From Pontibacillus sp. HMF3514 (GTDB taxonomy: Bacteria; Bacillota; Bacilli; Bacillales; BH030062): a stretch of DNA of 64,000 nucleotides. The position numbers and the translations under genes were made by a program. Below the pieces are notes generated by a model that was not told the origin of the DNA, did no database searches, and saw only the letters and a program-made list of their open reading frames with translations. Below, in pieces: positions 17,168 through 25,473 of the stretch. The DNA is taken from positions 1,984,001-2,048,000 of the forward strand of contig NZ_CP047393.1 of the NCBI RefSeq assembly GCF_009858175.1, in the 5' to 3' direction. Within the stretch, counting starts at the first letter, position 1; each line of letters begins with the position of its first letter.

Positions 17168-19330
17168 TTATGCCGAATTTTCTAAAGTGGGTAATGTTAC
17201 TAGGAAAGTAGTTCCTTCATGCTGTTCGCTTTCTACTAAAACTTTACCATTATGGGATTGGATAATTTGAAAGCTTACCATTAACCCAAGGCCATTTCCA
17301 CTTTCTTTAGTTGTGTAAAACGGTTCTCCAATCTTGTCTAATTGTTCTTTTGAAATGCCAACACCAGTATCTTGTATATAGATATGAACTTGCTCATTAT
17401 CCAGCTGGCATTTCACATTGACCTCGCCACCTTTTGGGGTTGCCTCAATCGCATTTTTAATAAAATTGAGGAAAACTTGTTTTAATCGACCCTCATCACA
17501 TTTCACTTTAACTTCATCTTGAGAACAATCAAAATTAACTTGAACTTTGGCTTTTCGTGCAGTGTAATCCAACAGCTGCATAACATGTTGAATCATTGGA
17601 ATGATGTTCTTTGTCCCTAATTGAACTTCTTTAGGTTTTGCTAGCATCATGAAGTCTTCCACAATATCATTCACACGTTCAATTTCTTCAGTTATGATTG
17701 CTAAAAGTTCACTTCGTTCATCTTCTTCCTCATCAAGTTGTAAAAACTCTGCATAACCACGGATGGATGTTAATGGGTTACGTATTTCATGAGCCACCCC
17801 AGCTGCTAATTGTCCAACTGCACTAAGTTTATCCTGTCTACGCAGTACTTCTTCTGTTTTCTTGCGTTCTGTAATGTCATTTCGAATAGCTAAATATTGA
17901 TAGGGTTTTCCGTTTTGTTTCATGAAAGGAACGATCGTAGTGTCTACCCAATAATAACTGCCCTCTTTGGCTTTATTACGTATTTCCCCTTTCCATACTT
18001 CTCCTGAACCAATTGTTCTCCATAACTCTTTAAAGAATTCTTTGTCATGGTAACCTGAATTTAAAATGCGGTGGTCTTCCCCTAGCAATTCTTCCCGACT
18101 ATACTTGGATATCTCACAGAACTTATCATTTACATTCTGTATAATTCCTTTTTCATCCGTAATAGCTACAATGGTGGATTGATCCAATGCAAATTGAATG
18201 TCCTGAACTTCTTTTACCGTTTCTTTCAACTGTACTTCTGCTTCTTTTCGATCAGTAATATCCGTTCGAATCGCAATGTACTGATAGGGTTTGCCTTTTT
18301 TATTTAAGAAAGGAACGATTGTTGTGTCCACCCAATAAAAAGATCCATCTTTTTTCTTGTTTTTAATTTCACCTTTCCAAACTTCTCCTGAACCAATGGT
18401 TTTCCATAGATCTTTAAAAAATTCCTTTGAATGGTATCCTGAATTTAACATGTTATGATCTTGACCTATGAGTTCATATTCTTCATAACCTGTAATGTCT
18501 AGTAATTTATCATTCACATACGTGATTTTTCCTTGAGCATTTGTAATCGCAACAATGGAAGATTCATCTAAGGCGAACTTGATATCATTGATATAAGAAT
18601 CACTCGTAGCAAGTCGGTTACTGATAAGCGTACTAGACCAAAGCAAACCAGCAATAATAAAAATAGATATAAATAATACAAGATAGAGTACAAAAGAGTC
18701 TTGTGCAGATGATGAATCACTTATGTTAGAACCATTAACACTTGTTCGCGCGGCTTGTGTAAGTAAAATGTAGCCTTCAAGAATAGCTCCGGTTACAATA
18801 ATGGAGCTGAGTGGTTTGATCCATAGATTAGTTGCGTTCGTTGCAAAATGATAATATGTAAGAATCCATAGAACGAATAAAAATGAACCATAAATAAGTA
18901 GAGTACTTAAAAGAAATATTCCTATATCATAGCGTACTCCTACGTTTGAAGCATACATCCCCATAACATGGTTAGAAAATACAGCTAACGTTAGTAAGAG
19001 ACTGCCTATAAACAAGTAATGTTTCTTTTGGCTAATGACATTATAAAAAGCTATTCCTGTAAAGGAAACACCTAATATAAATGATAGCAATGAAATAGAT
19101 AATTGATTACTAGCTATATTAGACGGTTCTTCAGCAAGCATTGTTAGAAAGTTCATGACCCAAATACCAATTCCCATTGATGATATTCCAGCTAAAAATA
19201 AGGAACGTTTATGCCGATCTGAAGTATGTAATAACGAAAATAAATCAAGAGATGTGTAAGATGTCATCAAAGTCAAAATAACAGCAACAAGCATAATTAC
19301 AGAGCTATATGAATTGAGTAAAACCTCCAC
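17168..19330 (-). CDS. Membrane sensor histidine kinase (MHYT-like, two PAS, HisKA, HATPase)
   Basis: A 720-residue membrane kinase. Residues 1-240 form about seven transmembrane helices resembling an MHYT sensor, but the first expected MHY motif reads GIWVMNF, with Asn in place of the metal-binding His. Two PAS-PAC units follow at about 250-370 and 375-495; they are near copies of one another (both contain LNSGYH and GSGEVWKGEI). HisKA has phospho-acceptor His514 (GVAHEIRNPLTS). The HATPase domain has N, G1 and G2 boxes (NFIKNAIEA; DTGVGIS; GNGLGLM). The start is GTG with AAGGAA before it. No response regulator gene is adjacent, so it may feed the sporulation phosphorelay, as KinA-E do; that is inference. 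Confidence 0.85.
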   Translation of the reverse strand: MEVLLNSYSSVIMLVAVILTLMTSYTSLDLFSLLHTSDRHKRSLFLAGISSMGIGIWVMNFLTMLAEEPSNIASNQLSISLLSFILGVSFTGIAFYNVISQKKHYLFIGSLLLTLAVFSNHVMGMYASNVGVRYDIGIFLLSTLLIYGSFLFVLWILTYYHFATNATNLWIKPLSSIIVTGAILEGYILLTQAARTSVNGSNISDSSSAQDSFVLYLVLFISIFIIAGLLWSSTLISNRLATSDSYINDIKFALDESSIVAITNAQGKITYVNDKLLDITGYEEYELIGQDHNMLNSGYHSKEFFKDLWKTIGSGEVWKGEIKNKKKDGSFYWVDTTIVPFLNKKGKPYQYIAIRTDITDRKEAEVQLKETVKEVQDIQFALDQSTIVAITDEKGIIQNVNDKFCEISKYSREELLGEDHRILNSGYHDKEFFKELWRTIGSGEVWKGEIRNKAKEGSYYWVDTTIVPFMKQNGKPYQYLAIRNDITERKKTEEVLRRQDKLSAVGQLAAGVAHEIRNPLTSIRGYAEFLQLDEEEDERSELLAIITEEIERVNDIVEDFMMLAKPKEVQLGTKNIIPMIQHVMQLLDYTARKAKVQVNFDCSQDEVKVKCDEGRLKQVFLNFIKNAIEATPKGGEVNVKCQLDNEQVHIYIQDTGVGISKEQLDKIGEPFYTTKESGNGLGLMVSFQIIQSHNGKVLVESEQHEGTTFLVTLPTLENSA

Positions 19331-19554
19331 TTTTAATTCCTTCCCCTCTCATTTATCTTTATTCAATTGTACTGGAAAAAACATATACTTAAAAGGTTAC
19401 TTTCATTTCCCATTTCCCGGGCAAGCGCATATTTCTCAATTTTATAACAGGAAGTGACAACATTCTTTTGGTTTTTGTCATCTTAGATATCAGTTATATC
19501 AGTCTGGGGTGAATAGTTCTTCCATTACAATTTATTCTATTATATGTAGTTAAC

Positions 19555-19618
19555 TGGAGTAAATGAGAGGATGGGGCTGTCCGGGAAAGCAGCCCGTTTC
19601 CCAACCCGGCGCACTCCA
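19555..19618. ncRNA. Candidate pseudoknotted structured RNA, class unknown
   Basis: The helices described for this intergenic region are mutually consistent except for one alternative helix, the pattern expected of a switching leader or compact ncRNA. The strand is undetermined: on minus it would be a 5' leader of the kinase, on plus a small RNA running toward the hairpin at 19661-19687. It does not match the consensus of any riboswitch I can recall. Confidence 0.35.
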
Positions 19619-19659
19619 TTTCGTAACGGAACCATACTCACATTTATCATTCCAAAAAA

Positions 19660-19690
19660 AGTGTAAGGAGCTTATAACCCCTTACACTTT
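19660..19690 (-). terminator. Terminator of the ABC-F gene
   Basis: GTGTAAGG at 19661-19668 pairs with CCTTACAC at 19680-19687, followed on the minus strand by seven T residues. Confidence 0.85.
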
Positions 19691-19698
19691 CATTACTC

Positions 19699-21318
19699 TT
19701 ATTGAGCTAGTTCTTTTAATTGTTGTTCAACTTTTTCATCATTCACGAATTCATCATAAGACATATACTTATCAACCATACCATTTGGTGTAATTTCGAT
19801 GATACGGTTTGCGATAGTATCGATAAACTGGTGGTCATGTGATGTGAAAATCATGGAACCTTTAAAGTTTATTAAACCTTCGTTTAAAGCGGTGATGGAC
19901 TCTAGGTCTAAGTGGTTTGTTGGTTCATCTAGTACAAGTACGTTTGAGCCGCTAAGCATCATCTTAGAAAGCATGCAACGTACTTTTTCCCCTCCGGAAA
20001 GGACTTTTGCTTTCTTCTTCACTTCTTCACCAGAGAATAACATACGACCTAAGAAGCTTCTTAAGAACGTCTCTGTCTCATCATCTGGAGAATATTGACG
20101 TAACCATTCAACTAGGTTCTTGTCGTTTTCTTCAAAGAATGCTGAGTTATCTTTAGGGAAATAGCTCTGAGATGTTGTTACTCCCCACTTATACGTACCA
20201 GCATCTGGCTCCATTTCACCCATGATAATTTTGAATAATGTTGTATATGCAATCTCGTGGTCACCCACTAATGCAATTTTGTCATCTTTATTCATTGTAA
20301 AGGTTACATTATCTAGAACCTTCACGCCATCAATCGTTTTTGTTAAACCTTCTACGTGTAAAAGATCATTTCCAATTTCACGATCTGGTTTAAATGCTAC
20401 ATAAGGGTAACGACGTGAAGATGGCTGGATATCATCAAGTGTAATTTGATCAAGCATCTTCTTACGAGAAGTTGCCTGTTTTGACTTTGATTTGTTTGCA
20501 CTGAAACGTTGAATAAATTCTTTAAGCTCTTTAGCCTTTTGTTCTTTTTTCTTGTTTTCTTCTTTCGCCATCTTTTGTGCTAACTGACTGGATTCATACC
20601 AGAAATCATAGTTACCTACATAAATTTGGATTTTACCAAAGTCTAAGTCAGCAATATGCGTACAAACGTTGTTAAGGAAGTGACGATCGTGGGATACTAC
20701 AATTACTGTACCTTCAAAGTTAATAAGGAATTCTTCTAACCATTGGATTGCTCGAATATCCAGGTGGTTGGTCGGTTCGTCAAGAAGTAGTACATCTGGA
20801 TTTCCGAATAACGCTTGCGCTAGAAGTACTTTTACTTTCTGAGCACCAGTTAAGTCTGCCATCTTCTTGTTGTGAAGATCTTCCGTGATACCAAGACCTG
20901 TTAGAAGGCGAGCTGCATCTGACTCAGCTTCCCAACCATTCATTTCAGCGAATTCACCTTCAAGTTCTGCAGCTCTCATGCCATCCTCTTCAGAGAAGTC
21001 CGCTTTCATATAAATTTCATTCTTCTCGTTCATCACTTCATATAGGCGTTGGTGGCCCATCATAACAACCTGAAGCACTTCATATTCTTCATATTCGAAA
21101 TGGTTCTGCTTTAATACAGCCATTCGCTTGTCTTTTTCTAGGGAAACATCCCCAGTTTGAGATTCAATCTCTCCAGAAAGAATCTTCAAGAATGTTGATT
21201 TACCTGCACCATTCGCTCCAATTAAACCGTAACAGTTGCCAGCAGTAAATTTTATATTAACGTCTTCAAAAAGCTTTTGATCGCCAAAGCGTAAGCTTAC
21301 GTTTTGAACATTAAGCAT
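19699..21318 (-). CDS. ykpA: ABC-F family ATPase, YkpA-like
   Basis: A 539-residue soluble protein with two ABC ATPase domains and no membrane segments, i.e. an ABC-F ribosome-associated type. NBD1 has Walker A GANGAGKST (residues 34-42), signature LTGAQ instead of LSGGQ, and Walker B LLLDEPTNHLD. The linker is Lys-rich (about 240-300). NBD2 keeps LSGGEK and LVLDEPTNHLD but its Walker A is degenerate (VGDHEIAYTTLF), which I recall as a trait of YkpA-like proteins. The start at 21318 is chosen because the upstream TTG at 21336 lies within the GGAGG site. The role in translation or antibiotic protection is unproven. Confidence 0.87.
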   Translation of the reverse strand: MLNVQNVSLRFGDQKLFEDVNIKFTAGNCYGLIGANGAGKSTFLKILSGEIESQTGDVSLEKDKRMAVLKQNHFEYEEYEVLQVVMMGHQRLYEVMNEKNEIYMKADFSEEDGMRAAELEGEFAEMNGWEAESDAARLLTGLGITEDLHNKKMADLTGAQKVKVLLAQALFGNPDVLLLDEPTNHLDIRAIQWLEEFLINFEGTVIVVSHDRHFLNNVCTHIADLDFGKIQIYVGNYDFWYESSQLAQKMAKEENKKKEQKAKELKEFIQRFSANKSKSKQATSRKKMLDQITLDDIQPSSRRYPYVAFKPDREIGNDLLHVEGLTKTIDGVKVLDNVTFTMNKDDKIALVGDHEIAYTTLFKIIMGEMEPDAGTYKWGVTTSQSYFPKDNSAFFEENDKNLVEWLRQYSPDDETETFLRSFLGRMLFSGEEVKKKAKVLSGGEKVRCMLSKMMLSGSNVLVLDEPTNHLDLESITALNEGLINFKGSMIFTSHDHQFIDTIANRIIEITPNGMVDKYMSYDEFVNDEKVEQQLKELAQ

Positions 21319-21435
21319 ATAATCATAATCCTCCAATATTGAATTGTTTCCATCGAAATTATATCAAAAGAGACTTCAGATAGATAGTCCACTCGTACTT
21401 CAATCTTAAAATTTTACTTTATTGAACAAGAAAAA

Positions 21436-21459
21436 AGGATTGCTCCGAAGAACAATCCC
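21436..21459 (-). terminator. Terminator after the TauE gene
   Basis: GGATTG at 21437-21442 pairs with CAATCC at 21453-21458 (extended by GAGC/GTTC pairing), followed on the minus strand by six T residues. Confidence 0.8.
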
Positions 21460-21469
21460 TCCTCTCTTA

Positions 21470-22246
21470 TCAGAAAAAGTCTACCCAAATCTTAACAGCA
21501 CTACCCAGGATGAGTAAAGCCAATATCGTTTGTAAAATTTTTGTGTTAATCTTTTTACCTGCATTTGCACCAAGTGGTGATGCTAATAAGCTAGCCACAA
21601 TCATGATCGCAGCTGGTACATATTCAACTTGACCAGTGGTTACCTTTCCGATCGTAGAACCGATGGAAGAAATAAATGTGATAGCCAGAGAACTTGCGAT
21701 TGTCATGCGGGTTGGAATCTTCAACACGACAAGCATAATAGGAACAAGAATAAATGCACCTGCTGCCCCAACAATTCCAGCTCCTATACCCGTAATAAAG
21801 GCAAGTGATGCTGCAATTGTTTTATTAAAATTCACTTCTTGTAGATTTTGATCCTCTAGTCCTTTTTTAGGAATAAACATCATTACAGCAGCAATGGTTG
21901 CAAGTAATCCGTAAACCAAGTTTACAGCATCATCAGACATTAACTTTGAACCATATCCACCGATGAAACTACCAATTAGAATACTTACACCCATGTACAG
22001 AATTAACTGTTTGTTTAGATATCCACCTTTACGGTAAGCCCAGACACCACCTATTGTAGCGAAGAATACTTGAACAGCACTAATACCTGCTACTTCGTGT
22101 GCTGTAAAGGCTGTGAAACCTAATAATGGTGGAATATATAAAAGCATAGGGTATTTAACTATAGAGCCGCCGATTCCAACCATACCTGAAACGAAGGAAC
22201 CTGCAAATCCAATTAAAAATATAGTAACCCAGAACATAATATCCAT
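21470..22246 (-). CDS. yrkJ: TauE/SafE family sulfite or organosulfur exporter, YrkJ-like
   Basis: A 258-residue membrane protein with about eight helices and the duplicated TauE/SafE pattern ([42 protein letters not shown]). The family exports sulfite or related sulfur compounds. It is the last gene of a minus-strand group tusA, dsrE-like, tauE, matching the B. subtilis yrkE-J content. A CstR/CsoR-like operator lies about 50 bases upstream of its start, suggesting that it is induced with the others by reactive sulfur species. Confidence 0.83.
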   Translation of the reverse strand: MDIMFWVTIFLIGFAGSFVSGMVGIGGSIVKYPMLLYIPPLLGFTAFTAHEVAGISAVQVFFATIGGVWAYRKGGYLNKQLILYMGVSILIGSFIGGYGSKLMSDDAVNLVYGLLATIAAVMMFIPKKGLEDQNLQEVNFNKTIAASLAFITGIGAGIVGAAGAFILVPIMLVVLKIPTRMTIASSLAITFISSIGSTIGKVTTGQVEYVPAAIMIVASLLASPLGANAGKKINTKILQTILALLILGSAVKIWVDFF

Positions 22247-22296
22247 AATGTGCCTCCTCTAATAAAACCTTTACTACGTCTAGTAATTAATCGTTG

Positions 22297-22310
22297 TACC
22301 TGGTGGGGTA
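22297..22310. promoter_or_regulatory. CstR/CsoR-like operator a (upstream of tauE)
   Basis: TACC-N6-GGTA (TACCTGGTGGGGTA), 51 bases upstream of the TauE start. Same half-sites and spacing as the three sites upstream of dsrE and tusA. Confidence 0.55.
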
Positions 22311-22329
22311 TATGAAAAAGAAATTTTAA

Positions 22330-22360
22330 AGGGACTAGTCCCTAACAAGGACTAAATCCC
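22330..22360 (-). terminator. Probable terminator after the DsrE-like gene
   Basis: GGGACTAGTCCC is itself a palindrome and also pairs, with bulges, with GGACTAAATCCC just before the stop codon of the DsrE-like gene; T-rich on the minus side. Confidence 0.5.
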
Positions 22361-22370
22361 TTCTATAATC

Positions 22371-22850
22371 TTAGATAAATAGGTTTACATTGCCATCTTC
22401 AGCATCAGCTAAATATGCAGCTACACCAGCATACGTAATATCATCTAGAAGCTCTTCTTTTTGGAAACCAAGTAAATCCATAGTCATTTGACATGCAACT
22501 AGATTAATATCCTGCATTTGTGCCATTTCAATTAATTCTGGTACAGTTTGAGCATTGTGCTTTTTCATAACTTTTTTAATCATTTTAGGTCCCATTCCAG
22601 CCATATTCATTTTGGAAAGACCTAGATTATCTGCACCTTTTGGCATCATTTTACCGAACATTTTTTCTAAGAAACCTTTTTGCGCTTCCACTTTTCCGTC
22701 TTTACGGAGAGCATTAAGTCCCCAGAAAGTGTGGAAAATCGTTACCTCGTGATCATAAGCTGCTGCACCATTCGCAATAATATAAGCAGCCATCGCCTTA
22801 TCATAATCTCCGCTAAATAAAATAATGTTAGTTTTCTTTGTTTCAGACAT
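22371..22850 (-). CDS. yrkE: DsrE/DsrF/DrsH-like sulfur-relay protein, YrkE-like
   Basis: A 159-residue DsrE-superfamily protein, very close in pattern to B. subtilis YrkE (NIILFSGDYDKAMAAYIIANGA; HEVTIFHTFWGLNALRK; ACQMTMDLLG; GNVNLFI). The conserved cysteine is in LVACQMTMDL at about residue 126. The family passes persulfide sulfur between TusA-like carriers. A methionine-rich stretch (KMNMAGMGPKMIKKVMKK) is typical of this subgroup. It lies 59 bases downstream of tusA with its own operator in the gap, and 124 bases before tauE. Confidence 0.85.
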   Translation of the reverse strand: MSETKKTNIILFSGDYDKAMAAYIIANGAAAYDHEVTIFHTFWGLNALRKDGKVEAQKGFLEKMFGKMMPKGADNLGLSKMNMAGMGPKMIKKVMKKHNAQTVPELIEMAQMQDINLVACQMTMDLLGFQKEELLDDITYAGVAAYLADAEDGNVNLFI

Positions 22851-22879
22851 ATTGATAATCCTCCTCTAGTAATTACATA

Positions 22880-22893
22880 TACTCGTATGGGTA
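22880..22893. promoter_or_regulatory. CstR/CsoR-like operator b (upstream of the DsrE-like gene)
   Basis: TACT-N6-GGTA, 30 bases upstream of the DsrE-like start; one mismatch from the TACC-N6-GGTA pattern. Confidence 0.5.
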
Positions 22894-22909
22894 TTGTTAA
22901 ACGTAAAAA

Positions 22910-23137
22910 TTATCCCTTTTGAATCCAGAACGTAAATACACCATTATCTTCTTTATCATCTAACAGTGTGTGTCCAGTAGAAGATGCCCAAGCAGTTAAA
23001 TCTTGTTTTGCACCAGCATCTGTAGTAGCAACTTCAAGAACCTGGCCACTTTCAATTTCACCGATCGCTTTCTTCGTTTTAACGATTGGCATTGGGCAAG
23101 CTAACCCTTTTGCATCTAAATGTTTATCAACGTTCAT
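22910..23137 (-). CDS. yrkI: TusA-family sulfur carrier, YrkI-like
   Basis: A 75-residue TusA/SirA-family protein. The sulfur-carrying cysteine is in the CPxP motif LACPMPIVKTKKAI (Cys14). It would receive a persulfide from a rhodanese or desulfurase and pass it to a DsrE-like or other acceptor; the adjacent DsrE-like and TauE genes support this. No rhodanese is encoded in this window. AGAAGGAGG precedes the ATG, and a strong sigma-A promoter flanked by two operators lies upstream. Confidence 0.9.
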   Translation of the reverse strand: MNVDKHLDAKGLACPMPIVKTKKAIGEIESGQVLEVATTDAGAKQDLTAWASSTGHTLLDDKEDNGVFTFWIQKG

Positions 23138-23198
23138 GTTGAGTCCTCCTTCTAATTTCTAGTCAGTATAATTTAAATATATAATTGCTTTCCTTTAA

Positions 23199-23212
23199 TA
23201 CCTATAAGGGTA
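23199..23212. promoter_or_regulatory. CstR/CsoR-like operator c (at the tusA -10/start region)
   Basis: TACCTATAAGGGTA, a TACC-N6-GGTA site that touches the -10 element of the tusA promoter. Confidence 0.6.
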
Positions 23213-23240
23213 TCATAATACGGATTAAAAGTGATGTCAA
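23212..23240 (-). promoter_or_regulatory. Sigma-A promoter of tusA
   Basis: On the minus strand: TTGACA (23240-23235), 17-base spacer, TATGAT (23217-23212). The -35 is a consensus match. Operators c and d overlap its two ends. Confidence 0.75.
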
Positions 23241-23252
23241 CCCCAGTGGGTA
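23239..23252. promoter_or_regulatory. CstR/CsoR-like operator d (overlaps the tusA -35)
   Basis: AACC-N6-GGTA (AACCCCAGTGGGTA), one mismatch from the TACC-N6-GGTA pattern. It overlaps two bases of the -35 and is 112 bases upstream of the divergent FAD oxidoreductase start. Confidence 0.5.
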
Positions 23253-23364
23253 TATGCCTTGTTAAATCCATAAATCACTGTAGCGAAAAAGCTTCATTTT
23301 CAAATTCTACATGTCTTTTGATATGATAGAAACTAATTCAACAAAATAAGAGTGAGGAATATAT

Positions 23365-24468
23365 ATGCAAAAATTAATTTTAGCTGGAGCAGGCCATGCC
23401 CATTTACATATCATTAAAAATTTAATCACTAACCCTTTATCTGATGTAGAGGTAGTACTTATATCTCCTTCTGACTATCAATATTACTCTGGTATGTTCA
23501 GTGGTTACACAGAAGGAATATATGAACTGGATGAAATACGAGTGAATCTAGAACACTTAAGTGAGCAAGCAAACCTATCGTGGTATAAGCAAGCTGTTGT
23601 ATCAGTAGACCCCGAACAGAAGATTCTTCTTACTGATCAGGGAGAAGTGTTAAGCTACGATGCGTTATCTTTTGATATTGGTTCCTTAACTGCCCATACT
23701 GATCTTAAAGGAGTTAAGGAATATGCGAGAAGAATAAAACCTAATTATCACTTTCCGGAAATGATTCAAGAGATGAGAGAAAGTAAAAATCCTATTATTG
23801 TAGGAGGCGGAGTAGCGGGTACAGAAATTGCGCTATCTCTTCAATCTTGGCGTTCTCAACATGGTTATGAAACACCTGTTACATTACTTAGTGGTTCTCA
23901 TAGGTTGCTTGAAAATTACCCTGAAACTACTTCTAAAAAGGTAGCAGATATTATAGAAAATAGTGGGATCGAACTGTATATGAATGAAAAGGTTCAAGAA
24001 ATGAATTCAACAAAAGTAATAACAGAGGATAATAAATTCAATTACAATGATGTCATGTGGTTAGCAGGCCCTCGTGCTCCTGAACTTTTTCGACTCTCTA
24101 ATTTACCAATCGATAATGATGGATATTTGCAAGTGGAATCAACCTTGCAAGTCGAAAAGTATCCATCTATATTCGGTGCGGGAGATTGTGTAAGTTTAAG
24201 CCATGCCCCTGACACTCCTAAAAATGGAGTTTTTGCTATCCGTGAAGCTCCTATACTTTGGGAAAATATTAAAGGTTTCTTATCTACTGGCGAAGGTCAA
24301 CACTATAATCCACAATCGAAATATTTAGCGATCATGTCTATTGGGAATAAAAAAGGATTTTTATTATATGGAGGCATTGCATTGAAAGGAAAGTTAGCTT
24401 GGCGGTTAAAGCATCGAATTGATAAAAAGTTTATGGATACGTATAAAAATCTAGAAAATAACAAGTAA
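23365..24468 (+). CDS. FAD/NAD(P)-dependent oxidoreductase, NDH-2-like
   Basis: A 367-residue flavoprotein of the pyridine nucleotide-disulfide oxidoreductase/type II NADH dehydrogenase group. The N-terminal FAD Rossmann motif reads LAGAGHAHLHIIK, the NAD(P) motif IVGGGVAGTEIALSL starts at about residue 145, and the FAD-binding GAGDCVSL is near residue 271. The GHAHLH start resembles the oxidoreductase often fused to SelD. It has a single cysteine, so the catalytic disulfide of sulfide:quinone reductases is missing. It is divergent from tusA and may share its operator region; the electron donor and acceptor are unknown. Confidence 0.8.
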   Translation: MQKLILAGAGHAHLHIIKNLITNPLSDVEVVLISPSDYQYYSGMFSGYTEGIYELDEIRVNLEHLSEQANLSWYKQAVVSVDPEQKILLTDQGEVLSYDALSFDIGSLTAHTDLKGVKEYARRIKPNYHFPEMIQEMRESKNPIIVGGGVAGTEIALSLQSWRSQHGYETPVTLLSGSHRLLENYPETTSKKVADIIENSGIELYMNEKVQEMNSTKVITEDNKFNYNDVMWLAGPRAPELFRLSNLPIDNDGYLQVESTLQVEKYPSIFGAGDCVSLSHAPDTPKNGVFAIREAPILWENIKGFLSTGEGQHYNPQSKYLAIMSIGNKKGFLLYGGIALKGKLAWRLKHRIDKKFMDTYKNLENNK

Positions 24469-24504
24469 AGTATCTATAGGAAAACTTTCAGATGGGTAAA
24501 CATT

Positions 24505-24533
24505 AAAAACGCTTGGAAAGTCCAAGCGTTTTT
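24505..24533. terminator. Bidirectional terminator
   Basis: AAAAACGCTTGGA pairs perfectly with TCCAAGCGTTTTT, between the convergent FAD oxidoreductase and omega-amidase genes. Confidence 0.9.
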
Positions 24534-24542
24534 GTTTTGAAA

Positions 24543-25331
24543 TTAATATATTTCTGGCCGTCGATCTTGAAAAATTGGAATTTGATTTCGAATCCTTTTC
24601 ACTTCTTCTATATCAATTGTGGCACTTAGTAAGGTTTCTTCCGTACCAGCCTCAGAGATCACGTCCCCCCAAGGGTTTATGACCATAGAATGTCCACCAA
24701 ATTCAGTTTTAGGATCTTCACCTACACGATTACATGCAATAACATAACATTGATTTTCAATAGCACGGCTAATTAACAATGACCTCCAATGATCAACTCT
24801 GGCTAATGGCCATTGAGCTACAACAAACAGTATTTCTGCTCCTTCAGATGTATGTCTTCGAATCCACTCTGGAAAACGTAAGTCATAACAAATGATCCCT
24901 GTACTAGGAACCCCCTCTATTTCAAAAGAACCTTTTTGATCACCGCTTTTCAGATAGTGATGCTCATCCATTAATTGAAAGAGATGGGCTTTGCTATACT
25001 CGACTACTTTTTCACCATTTCTGTTATATGCATACATCGTGTTTGTTGAACCTTGTTCGGTTGTTTTGGCGATTGAACCACCTATTAGACTAAAATCATT
25101 TTGTTTTGCTAGATTAGATAAGAAACTTTGTGCCGTTTTCCCATCCCAATCACCAATTTGAGATAAACGAGACAAGTCATACCCTGTATCCCATAGTTCA
25201 GGAAGCACTAGTATATCGACATTATTTAATTCATTATGTAAATGATTTACCTTATGCTCGATCCTTTCTCTATTTTCTTCAGGATTTCCGTATGTTACAT
25301 CCATTTGTAAACAACCAATTTTCAGTTTCAT
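24543..25331 (-). CDS. mtnU: Carbon-nitrogen hydrolase, MtnU/omega-amidase type
   Basis: A 262-residue nitrilase-superfamily enzyme with the Glu-Lys-Cys triad visible: Glu in VLPELWDTGY (about 45), Lys in YSKAHLF (about 115) and Cys in GIICYDLRFPEW (about 150). It fits MtnU/Nit2 omega-amidases, which hydrolyse 2-oxoglutaramate or 2-oxosuccinamate formed by glutamine transaminases, including that of methionine salvage. No mtn genes are adjacent, so the link to methionine salvage is from family resemblance only. AAGGAGGA precedes the ATG. Confidence 0.78.
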   Translation of the reverse strand: MKLKIGCLQMDVTYGNPEENRERIEHKVNHLHNELNNVDILVLPELWDTGYDLSRLSQIGDWDGKTAQSFLSNLAKQNDFSLIGGSIAKTTEQGSTNTMYAYNRNGEKVVEYSKAHLFQLMDEHHYLKSGDQKGSFEIEGVPSTGIICYDLRFPEWIRRHTSEGAEILFVVAQWPLARVDHWRSLLISRAIENQCYVIACNRVGEDPKTEFGGHSMVINPWGDVISEAGTEETLLSATIDIEEVKRIRNQIPIFQDRRPEIY

Positions 25332-25436
25332 GATAAATCCTCCTTATCTCCATATATATATAGCCTATCGAAAAGAAGTCGAAACTTTCAAATAAAACCA
25401 CCTTTATTTACATAATAATATTATGGTCAATATAAA

Positions 25437-25466
25437 AATAGGATAAGGCTTATACCTTATCCTATT
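25437..25466 (-). terminator. Terminator after pepF
   Basis: A perfect 12 bp stem (AATAGGATAAGG with CCTTATCCTATT) and a T-run on the minus strand. Confidence 0.85.
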
Positions 25467-25473
25467 CCATACA

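Larger units (their letters stand above)
19331..19698. other. 368-base intergenic region with a GC-rich structured segment
   Basis: No convincing gene. AT-rich flanks surround a GC-rich block at about 19555-19618 that can fold: a closing helix (TGGAGT 19555-19560 with ACTCCA 19613-19618), a hairpin (GGGCTG 19574-19579 with CAGCCC 19590-19595), and pairing of the hairpin loop CCGGG 19581-19585 with CCCGG 19605-19609, forming a pseudoknot. An alternative helix (GGGAAA 19583-19588 with TTTCCC 19597-19602) competes. It lies about 225-290 bases upstream of the kinase start on the minus strand. Confidence 0.6.

Noticed and set aside
19555-19618. c-di-GMP, fluoride, ZTP or guanidine riboswitch
   Set aside because: The conserved core bases of these classes are not present; only general structure is seen.
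23365-24468. Sulfide:quinone oxidoreductase
   Set aside because: Only one cysteine is present, so the redox-active cysteine pair is missing.
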